Source: Symbiodinium sp. CCMP2592 (taxonomy: Eukaryota; Sar; Dinophyceae; Suessiales; Symbiodiniaceae). From it: 64,000 bases of DNA. The stretch is taken from assembly GCA_905221615.1 (NCBI GenBank), contig CAJNDT010006158.1, forward strand, positions 1,377,676 to 1,441,675. The letters are read 5' to 3'. The position numbers and the translations under genes are program-made. Positions 60,876 through 64,000 of the stretch are shown piece after piece. Each line of letters opens with the position of its first letter. Within the stretch, counting starts at the first letter, position 1. The notes beneath the pieces were generated by a model that saw only the letters and a program-made list of their open reading frames with translations, was not told the DNA's origin and made no database searches.

Positions 60876-63800
60876 ATCCTTATGAACATGTGCACCTATC
60901 GCATCTGGTATCGCGTATCTCTTGTGTCTGCTCGTACACCTCTCCTAAGGTTTTTCACGCAGTCACGATCCAGCTGAAAGGAACGATGACCCGTCAATAT
61001 GCTGAACGCCAGTACCCACCAATTTTCTCCTCTGCGGCGTCATGCAGGCCGGACGTAAGACACACTGCAAACTCTATCCTCTTCCAAACTTTGCTGGGAA
61101 CTGAATGGTCGGTGGCCACAAGCTTCCTTTGTGTCAGAGTCCGTTAACCTCAATGCCTCAAGCAGGAAACTATTCTCACTGATCTTCAGTATAAGGCTCC
61201 ACCAGGAGAATGCCCCCGTTTTTGTCACCTGGCATGCATACTGACGACCGGAGGCTCCAGGTCCATAGTCTGCAAGATCAATTTCAGCTGCAGTTTTGGG
61301 TTGCCCTGCTTCCTTGGAAAGCTGTCGCAGGTCTAGAGTGCAAGCGTTGCTTGGATCTACAAACATCGTCCCGAAGGAGACTGACTGTTGAGAGCCGCAG
61401 CCCCAACCTCGCAAAGCTGCCAAAAGCAACTCTTGATGACACAGAAGCGCTGCAGCACCTTTAACAAAACTGCTGAAATAGATTTGGGTGAACTGAGTAT
61501 CTCTTGCGATTCATGTCTTAAGTCATGTCCTTCGACCTTAAACCCTACCTCCCCAGTGCTCCGTGCGGTGCACTCCAAGCGCCTGGTTCAGCTGCAATTG
61601 CCAAAAGGACTAGGACCAGCTTGCCGCCCCACTGGGGCACCTCCCAGTTTCTGGATGGTTGTTGCACAGAGTGCTCATCTGCAAGATGCTGAGTCAATCA
61701 GAGAAAAAATACGGGTTGAAGGGTTTCAGATTTTCGTGTTGGGTTTTCCATCATACCAGCGACCGCTCATGCTAACTTCAGCCTTAAGCCTGAGGTGAAT
61801 GTCTTCAAAGGCCTCACTTACAAATCCTGCAGTCCACCTCCCAATCTGGCGCCGCTGTGACGTTGCCGGAGCTGGGAAGCAAAAGGAAGGGATGGGGTTT
61901 TCCAGAAAGGCTGCAGTGTGTGTTTGCGATTGAGTTCTGGCAGAGCCCTTATCAAGGCCAATTCAGGTTCGTTCAGCGATCACATGCGCTTCAGGCACTC
62001 CATCATCTCAACAGCAGAGTTATATATTCTGAAAGTCTCAGGGTTTGCTATTCCCACTACTCTTGGGCCTGAGATCCTGAGATCTGCAATGTGGCCTGTT
62101 CTCAAGAACTCCCTCACTCAGCGTTTCTGCATAGGCTATGATTATGTTTTCGAAAGACCTCTCCAACGGGCCTGTGCTCGTGGACCAGTGCAGTGGCAGC
62201 CTCCTCGTCGGACAGAGCGGCCCTGAGCTCCGCAGCTGGAGTTCGGGACTCATGCAAGCTCATGCAAGCTGCTGAAGAAATACCTCTGCAGGCTCCGCCC
62301 CCACTAAAGCCCCCTGCTACTCCACATCGGATCCTGGCCTGAGCTGTGCCAAAACAGCAATGGTGGTGGGATGCTGGAAACCTCCCGGTGCCGAAGAGTC
62401 AGCTGTCGGCTGAGGGTTGAAGTTGAAGGTTGACGCTTCATCTTTAGGATTTGGGTGCGAAGGCTTGAGGAATGGAATCGCTAAATCTGACTTCTGCAAC
62501 GAACCTAGGCCAAAATATCTTTCAAGCTTTGGGAGTCCCAAGTCCAGCCGACCCCGAAGCACCAAAGGCAGTCGGCACCTAGGGTTTGCTGGAGGCCGGC
62601 CAGCGCTTGCCGAAAGGCCGCCACGCCCTGAGGTGGGGGGCGGGGGGGTGCTAAGGCCGCGACATCTGAAGCAAGCTACTCGGTGCCCGAATGGCAGAAG
62701 TCCGGACTGTAACATGCAAAGTTGTCCGGGGTATGGTCTTCCACGGAGGATGGCAAGTGCGGGGATATCTGAACCTCCGAATTTGCTTTCCGACCTGGTG
62801 TTTCGGCGCCTCCCTGCAAACAGGTTTCGAAACAACCGGGTTCCTAATCTTCGATGGTTCAGAGAAGACTGCACATTCGCGAGATGGCGGCCGCCAGCAT
62901 ACAAGCCATGAAAGGCCGAATCTAGCATGCAGGAGAATGCACCGTCTCCACTAAGAGCTAGAGCAGCTAGAGGCCTTGTGCCACATGCATCCCACGTATT
63001 AGATGCGCAGAGCCGAAAGCCCTTGTAGCAAGCCGGCTGGGGATCTCAGAACTCAACAGATTCGACTCCATACAATACGTGCCTACAACAGCACTGCTGC
63101 TGTCGTAAAGTATGGGGATGCCCCAGCAATCCTGCACTTCGATGTTGTGCACACCCTCATCTGATGACACTGATGCTCACCTCCTCTCTGCGGCTGGCCG
63201 CAAAGAGGGTAGCGCCCAAATCACGGCGAGCCTCCCGGGGCTTGCACCGGTCAGGACAAGAAAGCAAACGAACCTTTGGGGCGCCACTTTACGGCATTCT
63301 GAGCCCCAAGACGCGGCGTCAGTTATCCCCGTTCAAGTCTCCAGAGAGGTATATCAATGCCGACAACCTCTTCCCGTATTCGCCAACATCAAAGGGCCCA
63401 AAGTTGCGCCTCTAGAGCCTCTGGGTGCGATGCACCCAGCAGTTGATACTTCCCCTGGCGTCGAGCTTCTGGGTTCTTACAACACGTTGCGGGACGTCGT
63501 CAAGGCCTGTAGGCCAAGCCCTTCGGCTCACGGTTCGGAAAGCTCAACAGCTCAAGGTGAGCTCGGGTCTCTCAGACTTCGGGTTAAAGGCCCTTCAATG
63601 ACCCTTCTCGATCCGCCATCCCAATCGAAATCCCGCAATCTCGGATCACAAGCCTTGAACGACCGGGTTCGAATCCCACCACAGTAGAGTGCGAGTTCGC
63701 GTTGCCGAAAGACTCAAGAAATTGCACGAACACGCAAGCACAGAAATGTAAACTCCGCACCACGTACAGTATTCGACACAACACCATGCCATCAAAGTCG

Positions 63801-64000
63801 TACACCCTCGAATCCGTCCGGCTCAACACCGCCTTGACCCTGCCCTCCAACACAATCAATAACCTGCAAAAGCAAAACACACCTGAAGCGCTGACATCAC
63901 AAATCCCTGACATCTCCAAAGAGCATTAAAGTAAATCATGCCTCGGCAGCTTCGCGTGCCACCAAAGCTGCAGCCTTGAGACAGTATGAAAGCAGGTGAT

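Noticed and set aside
62317..62928. 203-codon minus-strand frame opposite a 164-codon plus-strand frame
   Set aside because: Both strands are open in G+C-rich sequence, neither has a motif or family, and no splice context was found. Left unassigned.
63112..63687. 191-codon plus-strand frame near the window end
   Set aside because: Low-information Ser/Pro/Ala composition, no family, and all supported genes are on the other strand.
63660..63700. tRNA-like T-arm (GGGTTCGAATCCCACC)
   Set aside because: Only three base pairs of a T stem can form, and no matching acceptor stem, D arm or anticodon arm is visible upstream.

Overview
This is nuclear DNA of a dinoflagellate. Four things point there. 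(1) Two nuclear genes for the mitochondrial ATP synthase c subunit, a gene absent from the reduced dinoflagellate mitochondrial genome. (2) Introns that mostly begin with GC or GA rather than GT and end in AG, usually followed by G. (3) A pentatricopeptide-repeat (PPR) gene whose repeats resemble the large dinoflagellate PPR families. (4) A block of CCCTAAA (TTTAGGG) telomere-type repeats. A symbiodiniacean or another core dinoflagellate is likely; the species cannot be read from the window. No bacterial operon, CRISPR array, rRNA, convincing tRNA or virus-like gene was seen.

Layout. The recognisable coding sequence is all on the minus strand, so the genes read right to left. From right to left it holds: a possible exon at 55.5-55.7 kb; ATP9 copy B (48.1-43.5 kb); ATP9 copy A (42.3-36.3 kb), a tandem duplicate; a PPR gene rebuilt here from 14 exons (35.6-24.4 kb); an uncharacterised 212-codon reading frame (23.0-22.4 kb); and two weaker isolated exons near 18.4 and 2.6 kb. 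The rest (about 0-18 kb, 18.5-22.4 kb and 48.2-64 kb) is mostly repeat-rich non-coding DNA with many microsatellites and minisatellites. Most long open frames there are products of triplet repeats or chance.

Gene structure is the main result. Both ATP9 copies were rebuilt by comparing them with each other. Each has nine tiny exons (most 28-63 nt) separated by introns of a few hundred bases to 2 kb. The two proteins differ at two residues, both in the targeting presequence, while about 22 codons differ silently. The PPR gene was rebuilt by requiring the 35-residue repeat period to continue across every junction; this gives a 470-residue protein. Of its 13 introns, 7 begin GC, 3 GA and 3 GT. 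One intron contains the telomere-type block.

Function. The ATP9 genes encode the proton-carrying ring subunit of mitochondrial ATP synthase. The PPR protein is probably an RNA-binding factor for an organelle. Neighbourhood does not imply that they work together. I did not find a convincing new biological system. The points most worth following are the exon-intron structure, the duplicated ATP9 pair and the intronic telomere repeats.
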